Positions 1 through 5,530 of a stretch of 6,160 bases of DNA are shown piece after piece. This DNA is from Gemmatimonadota bacterium (GTDB lineage Bacteria > Gemmatimonadota > Gemmatimonadetes > Gemmatimonadales > Gemmatimonadaceae). The notes beneath the pieces are model-generated. The model made no database searches. It had not been told where the DNA came from and saw only the letters and a list, made by a program, of their open reading frames with translations. How positions within the stretch are numbered: position 1 is the first letter of the stretch; every line of letters starts with the position of its first letter. Position numbers and translations under genes: made by a program. The DNA is taken from assembly GCA_016794735.1 (NCBI GenBank), contig JAEUJK010000269.1:1-6160 (forward strand). Reading direction: 5' to 3'.

Positions 1-621
1 CGTTCGCCGGGCAACGAGGAGACGATGCAGCGGCAGCGCACGCAGCCGGACTGGGCCCGATACATCGCGTCGCAGGCCAGCGTGTTTCCCGCGGGAACAC
101 ACTACGCCTACTGCTCCGGGGGAATCCACCTCGCGGCCACCCTGGTCGCCCACGTCACCAACGAGTGGCTGCCAGCCTTCTTCGAGCGTGCGGTGGCACA
201 GCCGTTAGGCATGACGCGCTACGCGCTGAACCTCACCCCCACCGGTGATGGGTATGGTGGAGGCGGCGCCTATCTCGCGCCGAGGGACCTGCTCAAGCTC
301 GGTCAACTCGCGCTCGACGGGGGAGCGTGGAAATCCCGGCCCGTCGTGCCGCGTGCGTGGATGGCGGCGTCTTTGGCGCACCAGGTGACGACCGCCGACG
401 GGGGCTCGGATGGACTCGCGTGGCACCGCCACACCGTGCGCGCGAAGGGGCGGGAGTGGCAGGAGGTCGAGGCCAACGGCAATGGTGGGCAGATGGTGAT
501 GGTCATCCCGGAGCTCGATCTCGTCGTTGGGGTCACGGCCGGGAACTACAATCGCTATGGCACGTGGCGGCGCCTGCGCGAGGAGGTGCTGCCGCGGGTG
601 ATCGAGTCGGTGCGCGACTGA
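1..621 (+). CDS. Serine hydrolase, beta-lactamase family (class C/NylB-like), C-terminal part
   Basis: The frame is open to the left edge, so the gene is 5'-truncated; the ATG at 25 is internal and unlikely to be the real start. The visible part (about 206 residues) matches the C-terminal half of the beta-lactamase/PBP-like (PF00144) fold. Counting the Met at 25 as 1, a Pro-Gly turn leads into Y29-C-S-G-G, the place of the YxN/YSSGG catalytic Tyr box. After it come QPLGM (59-63), a GGGG-AYLAPRDLLKLGQL helix segment (78-95), and NGNGGQ (151-156) at the KTG/HTG-equivalent strand, followed by the usual hydrophobic PELDLVVGVTAG. The nucleophile SxxK box must lie upstream of the window. Family members hydrolyse amides or esters (beta-lactams, D-amino peptides, 6-aminohexanoate oligomers, esters), and the substrate cannot be told here. 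They are usually exported, but no signal is visible because the N-terminus is missing. The family call is firm; the specificity is unknown. Confidence 0.88.
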   Translation, partial: RSPGNEETMQRQRTQPDWARYIASQASVFPAGTHYAYCSGGIHLAATLVAHVTNEWLPAFFERAVAQPLGMTRYALNLTPTGDGYGGGGAYLAPRDLLKLGQLALDGGAWKSRPVVPRAWMAASLAHQVTTADGGSDGLAWHRHTVRAKGREWQEVEANGNGGQMVMVIPELDLVVGVTAGNYNRYGTWRRLREEVLPRVIESVRD

Positions 622-660
622 GTCACGGGGTCCCGCGGGCGAGGGGCGCTCGCGCGTGAC
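622..660 (+). terminator. Hairpin after the serine hydrolase stop, possible terminator
   Basis: GTCACG at 622-627, immediately after the TGA, is a perfect inverted match to CGTGAC at 655-660. Inside it GCGAG (639-643) pairs with CTCGC (649-653) around a 5-nt loop. The result is a two-tier GC-rich stem with an asymmetric internal loop. No T-tract follows (the next bases are AAGATC), so it is not a textbook intrinsic terminator. It could be a Rho-assisted or RNA-stabilising 3' structure. Confidence 0.35.
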
Positions 661-684
661 AAGATCGGCGGCAGGAGGCATGAT
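656..684 (+). promoter_or_regulatory. Weak sigma70-like promoter candidate for the BNR lipoprotein
   Basis: GTGACA (656-661) matches the -35 consensus TTGACA at 5 of 6 positions. CATGAT (679-684) matches TATAAT at 4 of 6, with an ideal 17-bp spacer. Transcription would start around 690, leaving a leader of about 20 nt before the ATG at 709. The -35 overlaps the right arm of the preceding hairpin. The match was found by eye in a short GC-rich gap and could be chance; promoter consensus in the suspected phylum is not well fixed. Confidence 0.25.
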
Positions 685-695
685 AGGGCACTCCT
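673..695 (+). promoter_or_regulatory. Displaced Shine-Dalgarno with facing anti-SD, leader hairpin
   Basis: A perfect AGGAGG lies at 673-678, but the lipoprotein ATG is at 709, 30 nt away. No ATG, GTG or TTG falls at the normal 5-9 nt spacing, and the ATG at 680 is only 1 nt away and out of frame. AGGAGGC (673-679) can pair with GC-a-CTCCT (688-695, one bulged A), a 7-bp hairpin with an 8-nt loop. No good Shine-Dalgarno sits just ahead of 709. The pairing is seen directly; a role is inferred. It would be present in the mRNA only if transcription starts upstream of 673, so it is an alternative to the promoter candidate at 656-684. Confidence 0.3.
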
Positions 696-708
696 TCCGC
701 AGATACGC

Positions 709-1965
709 ATGCGCCCCATCGTCCTGTTCGCCCTGACGTCCCTCGCCGCATGTGCCGGCCAGGGCGAGGTGGCGTCGGCCACGCCGTCGCTCGTGTTATC
801 GGACTCCAGCGAGGTCATCGACCGGCTGGGTCGTGAACCGATGCTCGTGCAGCATCCCGGCGGTACGATCTTCGTGGCCGGGTACGGCGACACGGTGCCA
901 CACCTCTGGCGGTCTGCAGACACCGGTCGTTCGTGGGAAGCCGTCCCGCTTGGCGCACGCGCCGATGGTGCGTACGGCAATTCCGATGTGGAGTTGGCCG
1001 TCGGCCCGGACAGCACGCTCTACTTCCTCAACATGAGCTTCGACCGCCAGAAGCTCGAGGGCACACGCATGGACCTCGCCACCAGTCGCGACGGCGGCGC
1101 AACGTGGCAGTGGCAGCAACTCTCCGACACGCGACTCGATGATCGTCCGTGGATCGAGGTGGCGCCCGACAACACGGTACACGCCATCTGGAACGATGGC
1201 GCCGGCGTGTCGTACATGCGCAGCACGGATGGCGGGCGTACGTGGACCGAGCGACCGCATATCCATCCCATGGGCGGGTCGAGCCACATGGCCGTCGGGC
1301 CGCGCGGTGAACTCGCGGTGCGTGTGGTGCCGATCTCGGTGTCGGGGAATTCGTTCAACGCGGGTGAGGACTGGCTCTTCACGTCCACGGACCGCGGGGA
1401 GACGTGGGTGAAGCGCACGCCCCCGGGCACCCGCGTCTGGGAGGCGATGCGGGACACCACCACCACGCCGCCCACGTGGAACGAGGCGCCGCAACCGCGT
1501 TGGGTGGAGCCCGTCGCCTGGGACTCGACGGGCGCGCTGTTCAGCCTGTGGGGCCACGACAACCGGGTGTGGCTCGCGCGTTCGCGCGACCAGGGCGCCA
1601 CCTGGACGACGTGGGAAGTGGCACACGACAGTGCGGTCACCTACTTCCCGTACCTGATCGCGCGCGGCAATGGCCAGCTGGCGGCGTCGTGGTTCACGGG
1701 GACTGGTGATGCCCTCCGCGCCACCGTGGCCTACATCGAGACAGCTGGCGACGGGGCGCCCCGCGTGGCGCGCGCGCCGTCCTTCCAGCCCGAGGCGTTC
1801 CAGCAGGGCTTTCCGCCGGACACCGCCACGGTGCGCAGCGCGGCGGGTGAATACCTCGGGATGAGCTTCCTGCGCGACGGCAGCCTGGGGGTCGCGGTAC
1901 CGATCCAGCATCCGGCGGCGCAGCGGCTCGGCGTCGCCTTCCGACGATACGCTGTGAACCGTTAG
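709..1965 (+). CDS. Sialidase-like BNR/Asp-box lipoprotein (beta-propeller)
   Basis: This is a complete 418-residue secreted lipoprotein. A short signal (MRPIVLFALTSLAAC) ends in an LAAC lipobox with the lipidated Cys at 15; +2 is Ala, so no inner-membrane retention signal by the E. coli rule. No other Cys is present. Five Asp boxes of the form SxDxGxTW occur at residues 69-76, 126-133, 172-179, 226-233 and 292-299, marking successive blades of a sialidase-type (BNR, exo-alpha-sialidase-like) propeller. No F/Y-R-I-P arginine motif is recognisable near the N-terminus (the equivalent stretch reads GREPMLV), so true sialidase activity is doubtful; carbohydrate binding, another glycosidase-like role or a structural role is possible. 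ATG 709 is the first start codon in a frame otherwise open since the preceding stop, and it gives a proper signal peptide, but it lacks a well-spaced Shine-Dalgarno. It lies 87 nt downstream of the hydrolase on the same strand and is convergent with the next gene. The fold call is strong; the substrate is unknown. Confidence 0.88.
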   Translation: MRPIVLFALTSLAACAGQGEVASATPSLVLSDSSEVIDRLGREPMLVQHPGGTIFVAGYGDTVPHLWRSADTGRSWEAVPLGARADGAYGNSDVELAVGPDSTLYFLNMSFDRQKLEGTRMDLATSRDGGATWQWQQLSDTRLDDRPWIEVAPDNTVHAIWNDGAGVSYMRSTDGGRTWTERPHIHPMGGSSHMAVGPRGELAVRVVPISVSGNSFNAGEDWLFTSTDRGETWVKRTPPGTRVWEAMRDTTTTPPTWNEAPQPRWVEPVAWDSTGALFSLWGHDNRVWLARSRDQGATWTTWEVAHDSAVTYFPYLIARGNGQLAASWFTGTGDALRATVAYIETAGDGAPRVARAPSFQPEAFQQGFPPDTATVRSAAGEYLGMSFLRDGSLGVAVPIQHPAAQRLGVAFRRYAVNR

Positions 1966-2017
1966 GTACAGCCATCGCGCCTGCCTGCGGTGGAACACGA
2001 GGCGGTACGTCGCCGGT

Positions 2018-2034
2018 GGCGCGCCTTGCGCGCC
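2018..2034. terminator. Hairpin between convergent genes, possible bidirectional terminator
   Basis: GGCGCGC (2018-2024), CTT loop, GCGCGCC (2028-2034) forms a perfect 7-bp all-GC stem. It lies 4 nt beyond the stop of the large - strand lipoprotein and 52 nt beyond the stop of the + strand BNR gene. A smaller GGCG/CGCC stem lies beside it (2001-2004 with 2011-2014). The position between convergent genes fits a shared terminator. There is no T-tract on either side, so termination strength is uncertain. Confidence 0.45.
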
Positions 2035-2038
2035 CGCG

Positions 2039-4726
2039 TCAGGGTTGCACGGTGACCTCCACCGTCACCGCACTCGGGGCCAGGTTGCCATTGCCGAGGT
2101 AGGTCACGGTCACAAGGTGCTTACCCGTCGTGGTGAAGGGTGGGTAGGTCAGGGTGGCGCTGCTGTTCACCAAAGGATTCACGCCGCCGCCGACCATGCT
2201 CCCGTCCGCGCTGAATCGCACGGAGCCGCTGACGGTTGCTGGTGGGGCCGGAGGTGACAGCGCCACCGTGGCGTTGACACTGAATGACTGGCCCACGCGA
2301 ATCGTCGTGGATGAGAGGGTCGCGGTGACGTTCGTCGGCACGAGGCCCGGGCTGGGCGTGAAGGTGATGACGGCCTTTCCACCACCCTGGTGCACGCCCT
2401 GCAGGAGCACGGCCCCTGGTGGGCCATAGGAACTGCCACCTCCGCCACCTCCGCCTGGTGCGCCGTCGTAGAGATACCTCGCCGACCCTCCGCCACCTCC
2501 ACCAAACCACCCGCCGCCGCCACCACCGCCGCCACTGCCATCCTCGATGCCGCCGCGCCCCCCTCCCCACAGGGCGGTGGCGTCATCACCTGCAGGGGCC
2601 GTGTAGCTGCCCCCCACGAGCACGGCGCCTGCTCCACCACGACCCGGGGCCAGTTGGCTTCCTCCCGTGCCCCCACCTGCCGAACTCTGACTGGCACCGG
2701 CCCCACCGGCGACGCCTGCAGCTCCAGTATGTCCACCGCCATGTCCCCCCGAACCGCCGGGAATGACCGTCGTGCTCTTGCTCGTGCCCCCTGCCCAGAA
2801 CACGCTCACCCCACCATCACCACCGCCGCCTCCCGCCACGGCGAGTCGGCCCGGGGCGCCCGGGAACTGCGAGCAGTACCCGGCGTAGACGATCAGGAAA
2901 CATCCGCCAACGGTATTCGGCGGGAGCATGAGGCCCGTTCGCCGAATGTCCGTGGCGCCGCCCCCTGGATACCCGTTGCCCTTGAGGGGGCACCCCGTCC
3001 GGGTGAGCCACGGCGTCAGGCACCATGCGCCCTGGTTCAGCACGCCGTTGGAGGCGCCGAAGCCGCCGCCGCCCCCTCCGTTCCCTCCGGCGGCGTGGCC
3101 ATGCATGGTACCCCCAACTCGCAACTGCAGCATCTCGCCGGGTACGACATCGAGCGTGGCGGTCACCTTGCCGCCCTTGCCGGCACCCATGCCCGGGCCC
3201 AGCGGCCCGCCGCCGCCGGCGCCAAACAGCTCAACAGTGACCGTATACACGTCGGCCGGCACGGTCCACGCACCGCCGTTGCCGACCCCGCAGCCGCTCG
3301 TGTGGTTGCAGCTCCACCCGATCAGCTCCTCCAGCGTGGCGACGTACTGCTGCACGGGTGGAGACCCCAACAGCGCGTAGGTGCTGAAGGAGCTGGTGGG
3401 TCCGGTGACTGTGCGGGCCGCCGTGTCCACCACGCTGCCAGGAACCACCACCCAGCTGCCGGCCGTGAGCCGGTGCAGGCGCAGCGAGGTCGCCGACATT
3501 CCCGGCGGCAGCAGCTCCTTCACGTAGCCAATCGTCATCGCCACTGGCGCCGCGAACGTCTGGCTCGGCCCGAACTCGTACGCCGTGCCGGGCGCCAGGA
3601 AGGGGCTCGGTGTCGGCACGGTCACCGGCGTGATGACAATCGACTGAGCGGTGGTGAGCGCCCCGGCGGGAAAGACCACGCGCGCGGCACCATCGGCACT
3701 TCGTGCGCTGCCCCCGCCGGCGGTGACGTATCCCCCGGCGACCACGGTGATGGTGGCGCGCTGGGTGAGGCCCTCGGATGCAGCGCTCAGTTGGGCTGTG
3801 CCCGGGGTCAGCGCCGTCACCAGCCCGGAACTCGAGACCGTGGCGATGGCGGGTGCGTCGCTTGACCAGGTGATCGCCCGATGGGCCAGCGGGTTGCCCG
3901 CAGAATCGCGGGGCGTGGCTGACAGCTGAAGGGTCGCCGCCGGCACCAGGGTGGCTGTATCACGCGAGAGCGTCAGCGAGGCAATGGGGAGGGGCAACAA
4001 CTCCACGATGGCGAACGTGCCGAGTGCGCTGGTGCGCGCCGTCGCCGTGCGGGTCGTGACGTCGACCGAGCCACCGAGGACTTCCGTCCAGGTGCCATTC
4101 TCGATGCGATGGATGCGGTAACGCGAGGTGTCCGGCGTCATGCCCGCCGGCGTGGCCGGATACCGCAGGCGAATCGTGAGCGGTTGACCCCAGGTGCGAC
4201 TCGGTCCGAACGTCCAGCTGGTGCCGGTCACCAGGCGCGCGTGCGCGAGCGGCGTCGATTCGCGGCTCATGCTGACCGCGTCCTCGGATGACAACGCACC
4301 CGCCGGGATCACGACGATCGCCGAACTGTCCAGGGAGGCGACCAGCCCTCCGGCCGCGTCAACGAGGGCACCGTGTCGCACGGTCACGGTTGCGGTCGCA
4401 CTCCGTCCCTCGCTCGTCGCCGTGATCGTGGTCGAGCCCTCGGACACTCCTGTCACGAGTCCCTCTGCGCTCACGGTCGCAGCCCCGGCGGAACTCGTCC
4501 AGCTGACCACGCGCCCCGAGAGTGTGTTCCCGGCGGCGTCGCGCAGGGTCGGCGTGAGCTGCCGTCCCTGCCGCGGAACCAGGGTCGCCGTGTCCCGATC
4601 GAGGACGATGGACGCCACCGGAGCCGGGGGCGGCGGCGGAGGAGTAGGAGGGCCAGCCGGAGACTCTGCTCCACCTCCGCAGGAGACCAGTACGAGGACG
4701 AGTGGAACAAGGCAGGCCGGGCGCAT
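2039..4726 (-). CDS. Large multidomain lipoprotein: duplicated Ig-like/ZU5-like units plus ALK-type glycine-rich domain
   Basis: This is a complete 895-residue surface or periplasmic lipoprotein of unknown specific role. The signal peptide (MRPACLVPLVLVLVSC) has an LVSC lipobox with the lipid Cys at 16 and Gly at +2. A Pro-rich linker (24-36) follows. A BIG2-type Ig-like domain (about 38-117) and a ZU5-like domain (about 119-243; VIPAGAL, TFGPS, GTFAIVEL) form a unit that is repeated at about 248-329 and 331-453 (VFPAGAL, EFGPS, SSFSTYALL). Residues about 464-790 are glycine-rich, starting WTVPADVYTVTVEL and including GGGATDIR and GRLAVAGGGGG, as in the PF12810 (ALK/LTK glycine-rich) family. 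A C-terminal Ig-like domain of Big_3_5 type (about 794-895) closes the protein. The mature part has six further Cys, all in the glycine-rich part, in three close pairs. The start is supported by GGAG 7 nt upstream and by the signal peptide. Such architectures are usually adhesive or structural; that is inference. It is co-directional with lolD upstream. Confidence 0.9.
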   Translation of the reverse strand: MRPACLVPLVLVLVSCGGGAESPAGPPTPPPPPPAPVASIVLDRDTATLVPRQGRQLTPTLRDAAGNTLSGRVVSWTSSAGAATVSAEGLVTGVSEGSTTITATSEGRSATATVTVRHGALVDAAGGLVASLDSSAIVVIPAGALSSEDAVSMSRESTPLAHARLVTGTSWTFGPSRTWGQPLTIRLRYPATPAGMTPDTSRYRIHRIENGTWTEVLGGSVDVTTRTATARTSALGTFAIVELLPLPIASLTLSRDTATLVPAATLQLSATPRDSAGNPLAHRAITWSSDAPAIATVSSSGLVTALTPGTAQLSAASEGLTQRATITVVAGGYVTAGGGSARSADGAARVVFPAGALTTAQSIVITPVTVPTPSPFLAPGTAYEFGPSQTFAAPVAMTIGYVKELLPPGMSATSLRLHRLTAGSWVVVPGSVVDTAARTVTGPTSSFSTYALLGSPPVQQYVATLEELIGWSCNHTSGCGVGNGGAWTVPADVYTVTVELFGAGGGGPLGPGMGAGKGGKVTATLDVVPGEMLQLRVGGTMHGHAAGGNGGGGGGFGASNGVLNQGAWCLTPWLTRTGCPLKGNGYPGGGATDIRRTGLMLPPNTVGGCFLIVYAGYCSQFPGAPGRLAVAGGGGGDGGVSVFWAGGTSKSTTVIPGGSGGHGGGHTGAAGVAGGAGASQSSAGGGTGGSQLAPGRGGAGAVLVGGSYTAPAGDDATALWGGGRGGIEDGSGGGGGGGGWFGGGGGGSARYLYDGAPGGGGGGGSSYGPPGAVLLQGVHQGGGKAVITFTPSPGLVPTNVTATLSSTTIRVGQSFSVNATVALSPPAPPATVSGSVRFSADGSMVGGGVNPLVNSSATLTYPPFTTTGKHLVTVTYLGNGNLAPSAVTVEVTVQP
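2357..3337 (-). other. Glycine-rich domain region, PF12810 (ALK/LTK GRD)-like
   Basis: This covers residues 464-790 of the large lipoprotein. Counting by hand, 105 of residues 501-790 are Gly (about 36%). Pure Gly runs occur at 732-739 (8), 742-747 (6) and 758-764 (7). The order of landmarks is that of the family: a W-T-V-P opening strand, VELFGAGGGG, a VVPGE turn (527-531), GGGATDIR (588-595), GRLAVAGGGGG (626-635), the GWFGGGGGG core (739-747), GGGSSYG (762-768) and a closing KAVITF strand (784-789). Cys lie at 473/479, 569/579 and 609/618. In animal ALK/LTK receptors this domain packs glycine helices and binds cytokine ligands; the bacterial function is not established. Confidence 0.75.
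3368..4615 (-). repeat. Tandem duplication of a BIG2 + ZU5-like unit inside the lipoprotein gene
   Basis: Protein residues 38-243 and 248-453 are two copies of equal length (206 residues each) with the same domain order. Shared landmarks include RDTATLVP (44-51 and 255-262), an SWTSS/TWSSD pair, GLVT (89-92 and 301-304), PAGAL (141-145 and 353-357), FGPS (173-176 and 385-388), and a closing SxxxTFAI/SFSTYAL strand. Copy 1 occupies 3998-4615 and copy 2 occupies 3368-3985. The copies are diverged in sequence, so this is an old internal duplication rather than a recent DNA repeat. Confidence 0.75.
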
Positions 4727-4729
4727 GGC

Positions 4730-4793
4730 GAAACTCCGAATCGCGGTCCGGGTACACGCGACGTTCCGGCGTGCCCGGGATCACTGGAGTTTC
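4730..4793 (-). promoter_or_regulatory. Nested inverted repeat in the lipoprotein leader, includes the Shine-Dalgarno
   Basis: GAAACTCC (4730-4737) is a perfect 8-bp inverted match to GGAGTTTC (4786-4793). On the - strand transcript the downstream arm is GGAGUUUC, which contains the GGAG Shine-Dalgarno of the large lipoprotein, so the upstream arm would mask it. Inside lies a second stem: CCGGG (4748-4752) with CCCGG (4774-4778), and CACGC (4755-4759) with GCGTG (4769-4773), with a 2-nt TA bulge and a 9-nt loop. The base pairing is directly seen. Translational control is inferred and applies only if the transcript starts upstream of 4793, for example by read-through from lolD. No convincing promoter is visible in this gap. 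Confidence 0.45.
4734..4737 (-). promoter_or_regulatory. Ribosome binding site of the large lipoprotein
   Basis: GGAG on the - strand, 7 nt before the ATG at 4726, fixes that start together with the lipobox signal peptide encoded directly after it. It sits in one arm of the leader inverted repeat. Confidence 0.65.
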
Positions 4794-4824
4794 CCGCCAC
4801 CGAGTGGCCGGGGACGACGCCCCG
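4793..4824 (-). terminator. Tandem hairpins after lolD, possible terminator or attenuator
   Basis: Directly downstream of the lolD stop (4826-4828) come two adjacent stems: CGGGG (4809-4813) with CCCCG (4820-4824), loop 6 nt, and GCCAC (4796-4800) with GTGGC (4804-4808), loop CGA. The second can extend with CCC (4793-4795) to GGG (4810-4812) past one bulged C, giving 8 bp at the expense of the first. There is no U-tract, so it may be a weak or Rho-aided terminator or merely a stabilising 3' end. Read-through into the lipoprotein gene remains possible. Confidence 0.35.
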
Positions 4825-4825
4825 A

Positions 4826-5530
4826 CTACCGCCCCGGTGAACTCAGGTCGGACGATTTCACCCGGCCGTCGAGGATCCGCACCACCCGGTCGCTGCGCGC
4901 GGCGATCTCCTCGTCGTGGGTGCTGATGAGGAACATCGTCCCGTTCTCGCGGCACAACTCGCGCATGAGCCCCAGGACTTCCTCGCCGGTCTCGTGATCG
5001 AGGTTGCCCGTGGGCTCATCGGCGAGCACGACGTCCGGGGCGTTCATTAGCGCGCGCGCAATCGCCACGCGCTGCTTCTGGCCGCCGGAGAGCTTGGTCG
5101 CACGGAAATCCGCGCGATCGCTGAGTCCAACACGACGCAGCAGCTCGGCGGCGCGGGCACGCGTCGCGCGCAGGTCGTCCGGGCGCCCGGGAAGCGCCGG
5201 GAACATCACGTTCTCCAGCGCGGTGAAGTCGGGGAGCAGGTGATGGAACTGGAAGACGAACCCGATGTGCTGGTTGCGGAAGGTCGTCACGGCCGCATCG
5301 TCGAGGGTGCTGAGCCGGTTGCCCACCAGCTCCACCTCGCCGGAGGTCGGCCGCAGCAGGGTGCCCAGGATGGAGAGCAGCGTGCTCTTCCCGCTTCCCG
5401 ACGGTCCCATCAACGCGACGAACTCGCCGCGATGAAACTCGAGGTCGATCCCCTTGAGCACCGGCGTCTCGACATCGCCATCGACATACGTCTTGCGCAG
5501 GTCCATGACGCGCAGCACGACATCGCTCAT
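4826..5530 (-). CDS. lolD: Lipoprotein-releasing ABC transporter ATP-binding protein LolD
   Basis: This is a complete 234-residue ABC ATPase that, with LolC/LolE-type permeases, uses ATP to pull mature lipoproteins out of the inner membrane and hand them to the LolA carrier. Motifs in order are Walker A GPSGSGKST (42-50), Q-loop Gln94, ABC signature LSGGQ (147-151), Walker B VVLADE with catalytic Glu172, D-loop GNLD (175-178) and H-loop His205. The Q-loop stretch QFHHLLPDFTALENV (94-108) is the feature that separates LolD from MacB/FtsE/DevA-type ATPases. The length is normal for LolD. The frame is open further upstream, but that part is a shadow of the permease; ATG 5530 is chosen because it overlaps the permease stop by 4 nt (ATGA) and has GGAGG 10 nt before it. 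The gene is thus translationally coupled to the permease. All catalytic residues are present. Confidence 0.93.
   Translation of the reverse strand: MSDVVLRVMDLRKTYVDGDVETPVLKGIDLEFHRGEFVALMGPSGSGKSTLLSILGTLLRPTSGEVELVGNRLSTLDDAAVTTFRNQHIGFVFQFHHLLPDFTALENVMFPALPGRPDDLRATRARAAELLRRVGLSDRADFRATKLSGGQKQRVAIARALMNAPDVVLADEPTGNLDHETGEEVLGLMRELCRENGTMFLISTHDEEIAARSDRVVRILDGRVKSSDLSSPGR

Noticed and set aside
205..207. A TTA leucine codon in the hydrolase gene (another at 796-798 in the BNR gene), considered as a bldA-type regulatory codon
   Set aside because: Two isolated TTA codons are not a pattern, and the diderm context with Lol genes argues against a streptomycete-type TTA switch.
680..736. 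An 18-codon open frame beginning right after AGGAGG, possible leader peptide
   Set aside because: Spacing from AGGAGG to the ATG is only 1 nt, too short for normal initiation, and the peptide has no attenuation-like codon run.
796..1998. A 400-codon open frame on the - strand, antisense to the BNR lipoprotein
   Set aside because: It is explained by GC-rich codon bias in the real gene. Its translation is Arg/His/Pro-rich with no domain motifs, and the + strand frame has a lipobox and five Asp boxes.
2430..3110. Repeated GCC/CCA/CCG-type triplets on the + strand, considered as a CRISPR-like or satellite array
   Set aside because: There are no regular repeat-spacer units. The periodicity is three bases and follows the Gly codons of the - strand gene.
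2390..3865. A 491-codon open frame on the + strand inside the large lipoprotein gene
   Set aside because: Its translation is low-complexity His/Arg/Ala/Pro, the complement of Gly codons. The - strand frame has clear domains, a signal peptide and a Shine-Dalgarno.
4194..4997. A 267-codon + strand open frame spanning the lipoprotein start, the gap and the lolD end
   Set aside because: It crosses two well-supported - strand genes and their structured gap, shows no recognisable motif, and is a shadow of GC-rich sequence.
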